This document shows positions 42,901 through 50,853 of a stretch of DNA of 64,000 bases, piece by piece (positions within the stretch are counted from its first letter, which is position 1; each line of letters opens with the position of its first letter). This DNA comes from JAAYBF01 sp963716445. GTDB taxonomy: Bacteria > Actinomycetota > Thermoleophilia > Solirubrobacterales > Thermoleophilaceae. Location: assembly GCA_963716445.1 (NCBI GenBank), contig OY970313.1, positions 868,001-932,000 on the forward strand. The letters run 5' to 3'. The position numbers were made by a program, and so were the translations under genes. A model generated the notes under the pieces. The model was not told the origin of the DNA, searched no databases, and saw nothing but the letters and a program-made list of their open reading frames with translations.

Positions 42901-42998
42901 GCGCGGACGCCTCCCGGGCCAAGCTGAGGGCCGCCTATCCGGGCAGCGGCCCCTTCGCGGCCACGGCGCGCAAGCGCACGGTCCGGCTCCCGGGCTAG
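39942..42998 (+). CDS. giant secreted modular protein, paralogue 1
   Basis: Secreted protein of 1018 residues (signal peptide near residues 10-32, LSLILMGALLALAPAAQA). Recurrent modules each contain a Cys-Pro or Cys near a xxIGT turn and a VYxG strand: CPPETQLGTEELT, GLEACADAQLAL...CPPASHIGTVTV, CPAGSLIGSVS, CPAASRIGTATA. Two modules carry GPVYLTGPYKGAPFGM and GPVYFVQGIRVDP. The C-terminal 110 residues are very basic. The modules are beta-rich with cysteines, so disulfide-stabilised surface or matrix proteins are likely. I know of no defined function. 1018 residues against 1117 in the next paralogue. Confidence 0.8.
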   Translation: MRGGRSISRRAVTLSLILMGALLALAPAAQAAFGIQEFVAKVTNADEDDHYEPAGGHPHFGITDFTFNTEGDGSPDGNVEDLRVDPPPGLVSNPQALPQCTDVQRQTTGCPPETQLGTEELTAFVDGIFLDLKVPFYNMTFDETQVSRFGLNPEKAGDAITPILPTEIVTALGAIHPVDIIGGVRWESDYGVFFTISDTAESPEVVKSKLKFFAVPASSAHDAERGESCLGTRSPNPLLAIPYQCDGGGQTSSAPAVPFLTNPTRCLEQKLTTLLTVTSHAGETVSVPSFTTTRDDGGEGPSDCDQLPFDPSIALTPDTAQPDSPTGPVFNLHVPTDGLLTPGALSTSHVEDVSVTLPPGMTLNPSAANGLEACADAQLALGTRDPVACPPASHIGTVTVNTPLLPNPLEGSIYVGQPQPGNQYRVFLTAEGHGVSLRLEGSAVPDPGTGQLTVTFADNPQQAFEDFTLDVRDGSRAPLATPLDCGPKTVTSVLTPYSGTAPVNPTSGFDIAGAGCPAPFLPTFGASTANPTSGALAPFHASIARPDGNQFLSGVSVDTPPGLGAMISRVEQCPDAAAATGACPAGSLIGSVSTRSGAGPEPFALSGPVYLTGPYKGAPFGMVAVIRAIAGPYDLGTVVVRERIHVDPNDAHVTVVSDPLPRILEGVPIRLRDVGVAVDRPGFIYNPTSCGEKQVASTLHSTQDAAIGRTASVAFGNCQALPFAPKMSMRLTGPRQMAFGKHPGLAVSVSQTDGQASVGRARVELPLSLALDPNNAQAICGFEAGLRADCPAASRIGTATAISPALKRSLTGPVYFVQGIRVDPKTGNRIRTLPSLLVKLHGEVDIHLRGTTEVVKRRLVSTFDRVPDAPVSRFDMKLKGGKGGILAVSARRGVCGRRQVARSAFTGHNAKLAAFRVTMAKACKPSRLKIKRVRASGDRLIVRGAIARGAKKRVTVALRCGKTRVAKRARRIGPNRWRTALALRGRCADASRAKLRAAYPGSGPFAATARKRTVRLPG

Positions 42999-43030
42999 CG
43001 CCGACCTTCGGTCCAAGCGGTCGCCGGGCG

Positions 43031-43083
43031 TCACACCTTGGCCAGCTGGCCAAGGTGTGAGATGCGGCACATCAGGAAACAAC
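43031..43083 (+). promoter_or_regulatory. 30-bp perfect palindrome and shared motifs before second giant gene
   Basis: TCACACCTTGGCCAG (43031-43045) is followed directly by its exact complement (43046-43060). Its right edge overlaps GTGTGAGAT (43055-43063). GGAAACAAC follows at 43075-43083, nine bases before ATG. It could be terminator, operator or both. Confidence 0.75.
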
Positions 43084-43092
43084 GTCGTTCAT

Positions 43093-46000
43093 ATGGGAGG
43101 CCGTCGAGCGAGGCGTAGACGTGCGCGAAGGGCCGTGCGGTTGGCGCTGCTGCTCGGCCTGCTCGGGGCGATCGCCGCTGTCCCACCGGCCGCGAGCGCC
43201 CAGGCGCCGTTCGGCATCGAGAGTTTCACCGGCCAGGTGTTCGCCGACGGCCAGCGCAGCAAGCTCGACGCGTACACGAACACCGGGGGCGAGATCGCCG
43301 ACGCCTACCCCGACCCGGCCAGCGGCGGCACGGGCGTCTACGAGCTGGCCGGAGGGCACCCCTTCATCGGAGTGACCGACTTCAGCTTCCGCCGCCAGCC
43401 GGGCGACGGGCCCCCCGCGGGCGGCAACGTGGCGAGCCTGCGCGTCGACATCCCGCGCGGCCTGATGCCCAACCCGAGGGCCTTCACGCGCTGCACGGAC
43501 GCGGAGCTCGCGGACTCCGACTGCCCGCTCGACTCGCAGATCGGGACCGAGGAGCTGACGCTCTACATCGGGCTGCTCGACACGCTGACCGGCGACGGCG
43601 ACATCCGGCTGCGCGTTCCGCTCTACAACATGACGCCGCTGAGCAATCCCGAGGACCCGCCCCAGCAGGACGTCGTGGCGCGCTTCGGGTTCAACCCCGC
43701 CGAGGCGGCCGAGGCCGTCGTGGCGCTTCCTCCGCTGCTGCCGCCGCTGCCCAACGTCCTCCCCGGGATCGGCGCCGCGCTGCTCGCGCTACACCCCGTC
43801 CACATCGTCGGCGGCGTTCGCGACGAGCCGAGCGGGTTCGGCCCGTTCGACTACGGGCTGTACTTCACGATCGACCATCTCCCCGCCTACGCCGGAACGC
43901 CGACCTCGCCCGGCGTGCTGCGGTCGAACCTCACCTTCTGGGGCGTGCCCGGCGACAGCGCCCACGACAGCCCGCCCGACCCCCATCGCGGTCGCAGCTG
44001 CGCCTGGATCCCAAAGGACTCGCCGGCGCCGGCCTGCACCCTGCTGGCCCTTCCCGGAGAGCCGCCGGACCCGTCCCTGCCGTTCCTGTCGAACCCGACC
44101 GAGTGCCCCGGCACGCCGCTGTCCGGCGTGCTGACGGTGTGGTCGCACCCCGATCCCGCGAACGGCGGCGCGGTTGCCAGCGACACCAGGGCGGACCAGA
44201 CGCCGACGATCCAGGACGTCGACGACGGACTGTTCAAGGACGGCCCCCAGGAGTGCCACCAGCTGCCGTTCGCGCCGACGCTCGAGCTGCTCCCCGACGT
44301 CACGGAGCCGGATGCTCCCAGCGGCCCGGCGGTCACCCAGCGTGTTCCGCAGGGCGGGCTCGCGAACAGGGACCAGTTCGCGACCTCGCACGTCGACGAC
44401 GTCTCGGTGACCCTGCCGCCGGGCATGACGCTCAACCCGTCTGCCGCGAACGGGCTCGAGGCCTGCAGCGACGCCCAGCTCGCCGCCAACGTCGGCGTGC
44501 CGGGCGGCGAGGCGTGCCCCGCCGCGTCGCGGATCGGAGACGTGCGGGTGACGTCGCCGCTGCTGCCGCCCGCGGCGAGCGAGCCGGCCGGCTCGACTCC
44601 CGTGTTGACCGGCTCCGCCTACGTCGGCCAGCCGCTGACGGGCGACCGGTACCGCCTGTTCCTCACGGTCGAGGGGCGGATGCTGTCGATCCGCCTGACG
44701 GGCTCGGTCAGGCCAGATCCCGGAAGCGGCCAGCTGACGGCGACCTTCGCGGACAATCCACAGCTGCCGTTCGACGACATGACCGTCGACCTTCGCGGCG
44801 GTCCTCGGGCGCCGCTCGCGACGCCGCTCGACTGCGGGCCGAAGACGGCGACCGCGCGGCTGGCGCCGTGGTCGCGAACGCCCGCCGCGACGCCGTCGAG
44901 CTCGCCCTTCTCGATCTCCGGCGGCGGCTGTCCGGCCGGCTTCGAGCCGGCCTTCGCGGTCGGCACGGCGTCGCCGCTCGCCGGCGCGTTCTCACCGTTC
45001 ACGGCCAGCATCGCCCGCGCCGACCGCAACCAGCACCTCTCCCGCGTCAGGGTCGACACGCCGCCCGGCCTGGCGGGCATGATCTCGCGCGTCGAGCAGT
45101 GCGCCGACGCGCTCGCGGCCAGCGGCGCCTGCCCGGCGGCGAGCCGCATCGGCACGGTGACCACCACGGCGGGCGCCGGCTCGGAGCCCTACCGGCTCAG
45201 CGGCTCGGTCTACCTCACCGGCCCCTACAAGGGAGCGCCGTTCGGCATGGTCGCGGTGATCCGCGCGATCGCCGGCCCCTACGACCTCGGCGTCGTCGTG
45301 GTTCGCGAGTCGATCTTCGTCGATCCCGAGGACGCTCACCTCAGCGTGGTCAGCGATCCGCTGCCCCAGATCCTGGAGGGCGTGCCGATCCGCCTGCGCA
45401 CGATCGACGTCGCGGTCGACGAGCCCGGGTTCGTCTACAACCCGACGTCCTGTGGACCGAAGGGCGTTCGAGGCACGCTCCACTCCCTCCAGGGAGCGGC
45501 GATCGGGCGCGACGCCGGCCTTCGGATCGACGGCTGCCAGGCGCTCGGCTTCAGTCCCAAGCTGTCGCTGCGGCTGACCGGCCCGCGGCAGATGGGCTTC
45601 GGCAAGCATCCCGGCATACGGGCCCGCGTGACGCAGCCGGCCCGCCAGGGGAACATCGGCAAGGCGGTCGTCAAGCTGCCGCGCAGCCTGGCGCTCGACC
45701 CCGAGAACGCGCGCTCGATCTGTGGCTTCGAGGCCGCGCAGAGGGCCGCCTGCCCGCCGGCGTCGCGGATCGGCAGCGCCACCGCGGTGTCGCCGGCGCT
45801 CAACCGGCCGTTGAGCGGGCCGGTCTACTTCGTCCAGGGCATCCGCGTCGACCCGAGCACAGGGGCGCGGATCAGGACGCTGCCGAGCCTGCTGGCGAAG
45901 CTCGGCGGTGAGGTCCGGATCAACCTGCGCGCTACGACGGCGGTCGCGGGGAGGAAGCTCGTGAGCAGCTTCGACCGCGTCCCCGACGCGCCGGTGTCGC

Positions 46001-46446
46001 GCTTCGACCTGAGCCTGAAGGGCGGCAAGGGCGGCGTCATCGTCGTCAGCGCTCGCCGCGGCGTCTGCGGGCGCCGCCAGGTCAGCCTCTCGGAGCTGAC
46101 GGGCCACAACGCCAAGCGATCCGCCTCACGGGTGAACATGGTCAAGCCCTGCAAGCGGCCGGCGCTGAAGATCGGGCGCGTGCGCGCCGGGCGCGAGCGG
46201 CTGCGGGCCCGAGGCACGATCTCGCGCGCGGCCCGGGGCTCGATCCGGGTCGCCCTGCGCTGTGGGAGGACCCGCGTGGCCAAGGGCGCCAGGCGGCCGC
46301 GCAAGGGCCGCTGGGCCGTGACCCTCGAGCTGCGCGGCCGCTGCGCCGACGCGAGCAGTGGCAGGCTCCGGGTCGCCTACGCGGGCGGCGGCAGGTTCCG
46401 ACACGCCGTCCGAAGTCGGCCGGTCAATCTTCCAGGCGGCTCCTGA
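43093..46446 (+). CDS. giant secreted modular protein, paralogue 2
   Basis: Secreted protein of 1117 residues, start ATG 43093 (MGGRRARRRRARRAVRLALLLG, signal peptide to ASAQA). It aligns along its whole length with the previous gene: LPPGMTLNPSAANGLEAC, VYLTGPYKGAPFGMVAV and GKHPGIRARV recur almost unchanged, and DNA identity is obvious in these blocks. It has an extra early segment (QRSKLDAYTNTGGEIADAY). The pair arose by tandem duplication. The last 23 bases overlap the converging NYN gene. Longer in-frame starts (43057) lie in the control region. Confidence 0.8.
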   Translation: MGGRRARRRRARRAVRLALLLGLLGAIAAVPPAASAQAPFGIESFTGQVFADGQRSKLDAYTNTGGEIADAYPDPASGGTGVYELAGGHPFIGVTDFSFRRQPGDGPPAGGNVASLRVDIPRGLMPNPRAFTRCTDAELADSDCPLDSQIGTEELTLYIGLLDTLTGDGDIRLRVPLYNMTPLSNPEDPPQQDVVARFGFNPAEAAEAVVALPPLLPPLPNVLPGIGAALLALHPVHIVGGVRDEPSGFGPFDYGLYFTIDHLPAYAGTPTSPGVLRSNLTFWGVPGDSAHDSPPDPHRGRSCAWIPKDSPAPACTLLALPGEPPDPSLPFLSNPTECPGTPLSGVLTVWSHPDPANGGAVASDTRADQTPTIQDVDDGLFKDGPQECHQLPFAPTLELLPDVTEPDAPSGPAVTQRVPQGGLANRDQFATSHVDDVSVTLPPGMTLNPSAANGLEACSDAQLAANVGVPGGEACPAASRIGDVRVTSPLLPPAASEPAGSTPVLTGSAYVGQPLTGDRYRLFLTVEGRMLSIRLTGSVRPDPGSGQLTATFADNPQLPFDDMTVDLRGGPRAPLATPLDCGPKTATARLAPWSRTPAATPSSSPFSISGGGCPAGFEPAFAVGTASPLAGAFSPFTASIARADRNQHLSRVRVDTPPGLAGMISRVEQCADALAASGACPAASRIGTVTTTAGAGSEPYRLSGSVYLTGPYKGAPFGMVAVIRAIAGPYDLGVVVVRESIFVDPEDAHLSVVSDPLPQILEGVPIRLRTIDVAVDEPGFVYNPTSCGPKGVRGTLHSLQGAAIGRDAGLRIDGCQALGFSPKLSLRLTGPRQMGFGKHPGIRARVTQPARQGNIGKAVVKLPRSLALDPENARSICGFEAAQRAACPPASRIGSATAVSPALNRPLSGPVYFVQGIRVDPSTGARIRTLPSLLAKLGGEVRINLRATTAVAGRKLVSSFDRVPDAPVSRFDLSLKGGKGGVIVVSARRGVCGRRQVSLSELTGHNAKRSASRVNMVKPCKRPALKIGRVRAGRERLRARGTISRAARGSIRVALRCGRTRVAKGARRPRKGRWAVTLELRGRCADASSGRLRVAYAGGGRFRHAVRSRPVNLPGGS

Positions 46447-46795
46447 ACCCAGCCGCGGGCTCGACCATCGCCCCCGCCGCGCGGGCTGCGTCCGAGAGCC
46501 AGTGGTCCGACGTGACCACGTTCAACGAGGCGGGATTCGGATGAGCTTCGACGATCCGCACGATCTCGTAGTCGGCCGCGTCCGGCCCCCGCTTCGGGGC
46601 GTGAGCGATCTCGATGACGCTCGACCGCAGGGTCGGCCGCGGCGCCCTTTCGAAGACGACGGTGACGTCGTCCCCGGTGGCCGCCGAGAAGCGCTCCAGC
46701 TCGTCGACCAGCTTCGCCATCGCGGCGTCCCTGTCGCGCCACCAGCCGTCCGGCCGCGTCCCGATGACGTTCATGCCATCGACCACGAAGTGCAT
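46424..46795 (-). CDS. YacP/Rae1-like NYN-domain nuclease
   Basis: Protein of 123 residues with acidic PIN-like motifs: FVVDGMNVIGTRPDGWW at the N terminus, VTVVFERAPRP, and NVVTSDHWLSDAARAAGA toward the end. The NYN family are Mg-dependent ribonucleases; Bacillus Rae1 cleaves mRNA in the ribosomal A site. TAAGCT lies eight bases before ATG. Converges with the giant gene. Confidence 0.82.
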   Translation of the reverse strand: MHFVVDGMNVIGTRPDGWWRDRDAAMAKLVDELERFSAATGDDVTVVFERAPRPTLRSSVIEIAHAPKRGPDAADYEIVRIVEAHPNPASLNVVTSDHWLSDAARAAGAMVEPAAGFRSRLED

Positions 46796-46806
46796 GGGAC
46801 AGAAGC

Positions 46807-47598
46807 TTACGCGGCCGGGATGAACTGGAAGCCGTAGAGGCGAAAGCCGGCCGTCGGCGCCTCGACCGAGCCGTCGACCTCACGCAGGCCCGGCTCCTCG
46901 ACGCCGGCGCCGCCGACCACCGCGTAGGCGCCCCCGGCGCTGAACGACCGGACCCGGGCGCTCGCGCCGCCCACCGTCGCCTCGATGTAGTCCTCGCCGT
47001 CGCTCCAGTCGCCCGCCAGCTCCAGGCGCTCGCGGTCGGCGGGCAGCGCGACGTCCGCGGTCTGGGCCTCGAGCAGCACTCCCTCGGCCTCCTCGGGGCG
47101 CAGCGGCTCCATCGGCGCCGGGAGCTCGGCCGAGGCGTCGATCTCCAGCAGCGCCTCCTGGATCGCGCGCTCGCAGTCGACGTAGTCGCCCTCGCCGTAG
47201 TGGATCGAGCGCAGGACGCCGTCGACGCCGAACAGATAGCGGCCCGGCCAGCCCTTGTTCCCGTACTCGCGCCAGACCTCGAAGCCGGGATCGAGCAGCA
47301 CCGGGTACTCGATGCCAAGCCGCTTCACCGCTGCCTCGACGAGCGTGCGGTCGACACCGAACGAGTAGCCCGGGCAGTGGACGCCGATCACGCGCAGCCC
47401 GTGGCGGGCATAGCGGGCGTGCCACTCGCGCAGGTAGGGGAGGGTGCGGTGCGAGTTGACCCGCGCGACATCGAAGAACTCGAGCAGCGTCGCGTTCTCG
47501 CCAACGAGCTTCGCCATCCGCAGGAACGAGACGTTGAGCCACTCCATCCTCGGAGGGAACTCGGGCGCGCGGATGTCTGCTCCGGGTGGGGGCCTCAC
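46807..47598 (-). CDS. TlpA/DipZ-like thioredoxin-fold protein lacking CXXC
   Basis: Protein of 263 residues. The first 150 residues follow the DipZ-type thioredoxin fold (ATLLEFFDVARVNSHRTLPYLREWHARY ... GIEYPVLLDPGFEVWREYGNKGWPGRYLFG). At the place of the redox motif (usually FWxxxCxNCxRTLPYL) the sequence reads VARVNSHRTLPYL, so both cysteines are missing. The C-terminal 100 residues form a beta-sandwich of the type that follows this domain in such proteins. It is probably a non-redox binding protein. Start GTG 47598, with CATCCT eight bases upstream. Confidence 0.8.
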   Translation of the reverse strand: MRPPPGADIRAPEFPPRMEWLNVSFLRMAKLVGENATLLEFFDVARVNSHRTLPYLREWHARYARHGLRVIGVHCPGYSFGVDRTLVEAAVKRLGIEYPVLLDPGFEVWREYGNKGWPGRYLFGVDGVLRSIHYGEGDYVDCERAIQEALLEIDASAELPAPMEPLRPEEAEGVLLEAQTADVALPADRERLELAGDWSDGEDYIEATVGGASARVRSFSAGGAYAVVGGAGVEEPGLREVDGSVEAPTAGFRLYGFQFIPAA

Positions 47599-47832
47599 CG
47601 CCGCGAAGGATGCCGCACGGCGCCGATCGAGGGATTTGGCAGGCCGTCTTCCGCGCTTCGACGCCGGCTAGCACTGGTCTTACCGACTGGCCGGCCCACC
47701 GCTTCTCGAACGCTTGTACGGAACGTATGAACCGGATGAGTTTGACGCAACCAAAGCCTGGAAAGAGCGTTATCTCGGTTATACGGTGAGGTGAAGTCAC
47801 CTCCCCGCAACCCCTATCCCCAGGAGGAGCAA

Positions 47833-48561
47833 GTGCGCAGAATGCACCTCATCGGCGCCCTGGTGGGCGCCCTGGCGCTGGCGCTGACCGCGGTCGCCGT
47901 CGCCAGCCCCCAGTTCAGGCAGACGGCGGACCTGAAGTACTCGACCAGCAAGGCCCAGAGGCCCGCGGGAATCTCGGCCGAGCTCCATGCGACCGATCCC
48001 GGCGCACAGCCTCCGGGGGCTCAGCCCGGAGTTCGAACGCTGAAGATGTCCTTCGTCGGAGCGAGGGCCAACACCAGGGTCGGCAAGATCTGCCGGCTCC
48101 CGAAGGACCAGGCTGAGAGCTGTCCGGCGGGCACCAGGGTCGGCACCGGAACGGCGTCCGCCAACCTGGTCGGCACCGACACCGTCACCGGGCAGCCGAA
48201 GGTTGTCCGGGGACTCGCCCAGACGGTCGCGGCCTACCACGCCACCGGCGGCTTCTACTTCGTCGTCAAGGGCGTGACGCTGCCCACCACGGCGATCCTG
48301 AAGGCCGGGCTGTCGAGGCGCGGCGTCCTGAACGTCAACGTGGAGCGCGACCTGCCGGTGATCCCGGGCGGCAACAAGATCGTCCTCACCGACTTCCAGG
48401 TGAAGGTCAAGCGGGTCACCACCGGTAGGGGTGCACGGCGCAAGGCGCTGATCACCACTCCGAGGTGCGGCAGGAGCAAGCGGTTCAAGATCACGGCCGC
48501 CTTCAGGTACACCGACGGCACGTCGAAGACGGTGACTTCGCGGCAGAGGTGCAGAAGGTAA
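47833..48561 (+). CDS. secreted one-module relative of the giant paralogues
   Basis: Secreted protein of 242 residues. GTG 47833 follows AGGAGG by five bases; signal peptide LIGALVGALALALTAVAVAS. One module is visible: SCPAGTRVGTGTASANLVG, GGFYFVVKGVTLP, VIPGGNKIVLTDFQVKVK and a basic tail with RCGRSKRFKI and RQRC. Order and spacing match the last module plus tail of the two giant proteins. It may show the minimal functional unit. Function unknown. Confidence 0.75.
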   Translation: MRRMHLIGALVGALALALTAVAVASPQFRQTADLKYSTSKAQRPAGISAELHATDPGAQPPGAQPGVRTLKMSFVGARANTRVGKICRLPKDQAESCPAGTRVGTGTASANLVGTDTVTGQPKVVRGLAQTVAAYHATGGFYFVVKGVTLPTTAILKAGLSRRGVLNVNVERDLPVIPGGNKIVLTDFQVKVKRVTTGRGARRKALITTPRCGRSKRFKITAAFRYTDGTSKTVTSRQRCRR

Positions 48562-48594
48562 GCAGGCACTCCGACCTGCCCTCCTGACAGGGTC

Positions 48595-48620
48595 GACGGC
48601 CCCGCCACGGCGGGGCCGTC
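48595..48620. terminator. bidirectional terminator hairpin
   Basis: GACGGCCCCGCC and GGCGGGGCCGTC form a perfect 12-base inverted repeat around two bases, followed by GTTGCT. It lies between converging genes and can serve both. Confidence 0.85.
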
Positions 48621-48646
48621 GTTGCTCTCGGCGGGGGTTCGGTCGC

Positions 48647-49354
48647 TCAGCTCAGCCCGGCGAGCGAGCGCAGCAGCTCCGGCGACATCCAGAGCTCGAT
48701 CGCCGCCGACACGAGCAAGACCGGCACGGCGATCGCGACCGTCACGAAGGTCGCGGCGAGCAGCTCGTCCCAGCGTCCCTGGCGACTCGCGATCATCCAC
48801 GCGGCGAGCGGCAGGAACAGCGCCGTCAGCTCCGGCAGGGCATGGGGGAGGAGGCCGAGCAGCAGCGTCCCGGGGCCGATTCCGAGCTGGTTCGACACGT
48901 CGCCGGCGAGCAGGCCGATGCCGGACGCCTGCGTGCCCAGCGAGAAGAGCGTCGCGCAGATCACGAAGCCGATCGCCAGCGGCCCCGCCTTCTCGTGCAC
49001 CCAGCGGTCGACGCCGCTGCGGTTCTCGGCTGACAGGGGCAGCGAGCTGCCGGCGATGAAGCCCGCCACGCAGGCCATCGCATGCAGGGCGAGGACGAGC
49101 CCGTTGCGGTAGAGGATGCGCAGGTAGTCGTCGACCGTCGCCGGCTCGTTGACGCCCGGCAGCCGCAGGACGGTCGGGTCGGGCGTCGCCGCCTTCGCCA
49201 CCAGGTAGACCGCGAGCAGCAGCGAGCACGCGACGAGGGCGCTCAGGCCGATCCACGGCCAGAGCACCTTCCCCGGCCGCTCGTTCCATTCGCGCAGCGC
49301 GATGCGCGTGTCGCGCATCCCCTGGACCAGGACCAGATCGTTGACGCCGCTCAC
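48647..49354 (-). CDS. SpoIIM/DUF95-like membrane protein
   Basis: Protein of 235 residues with about five membrane helices (WIGLSALVACSLLLAVYLV, NGLVLALHAMACVAGFIAG, GFVICATLFSLG, LPELTALFLPLAAWMIA, AATFVTVAIAVPVLLVSAA). The LLPHALPELTALFLPLAAW segment is the hallmark of the stage II sporulation protein M family, also found in non-sporulating actinobacteria. There is no sporulation context here. The role is unknown. Confidence 0.8.
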   Translation of the reverse strand: MSGVNDLVLVQGMRDTRIALREWNERPGKVLWPWIGLSALVACSLLLAVYLVAKAATPDPTVLRLPGVNEPATVDDYLRILYRNGLVLALHAMACVAGFIAGSSLPLSAENRSGVDRWVHEKAGPLAIGFVICATLFSLGTQASGIGLLAGDVSNQLGIGPGTLLLGLLPHALPELTALFLPLAAWMIASRQGRWDELLAATFVTVAIAVPVLLVSAAIELWMSPELLRSLAGLS

Positions 49355-49400
49355 GAAGGGCCCATCGGCGGATCGGGCCGGAGGGTTGAGCTTGGGAGGG

Positions 49401-49693
49401 CTACGGAGCGGAGGCCGCCGCGGGATGGGACTCGGCCCAGGCGACGATGCTCTTGGAGTCCTGGACGACGTCGCCGTCGTCGGTGACCAGCACCGGGACC
49501 CACGACTGTCCGGTGAGGCGCTTCACCTCCCGGCGGCCGGGCGTCCTGTTGAGGGCGTCGGGGAGGGCGCCGAAGCCGTAGGACTTGATCAGCTCGGGGT
49601 CGTGGCCCGCGTCGCGTAGCGCCCGGTAGGCGTTGCGACAGGGGTGCCCTCCGGGGCGCGGTGTCTGAAAGGTGCCGTAGCAGATGTAGAGCT

Positions 49694-49697
<4 letters not shown>
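49401..49697 (-). CDS. short glutathione-S-transferase N-terminal/glutaredoxin-like protein
   Basis: Protein of 98 residues with a thioredoxin-like fold of the GST N-domain: MKLYICYGTFQTPRPGGHPCRNAYRALRDAGHDPELI, WVPVLVTDDGDVVQDSKSIVAWAE. The cis-Pro and the SKSI glutathione-binding turn are visible, and Cys6 with Cys20 replace a classic CXXC. ATG overlaps the ABC ATPase stop (ATGA), so it is the last gene of the iron transporter operon. Confidence 0.8.
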
Positions 49698-50752
<1,055 letters not shown>

Positions 50753-50853
50753 CCGACGCTCCATCGTAGGCGAGCGGTGTCGCCGGTCGAGGACCTGGTC
50801 GCGGAAGCCCATTACGTGCGGGAAGCGCCGGCTTGCCGCGGTCGCGGTTGGGC

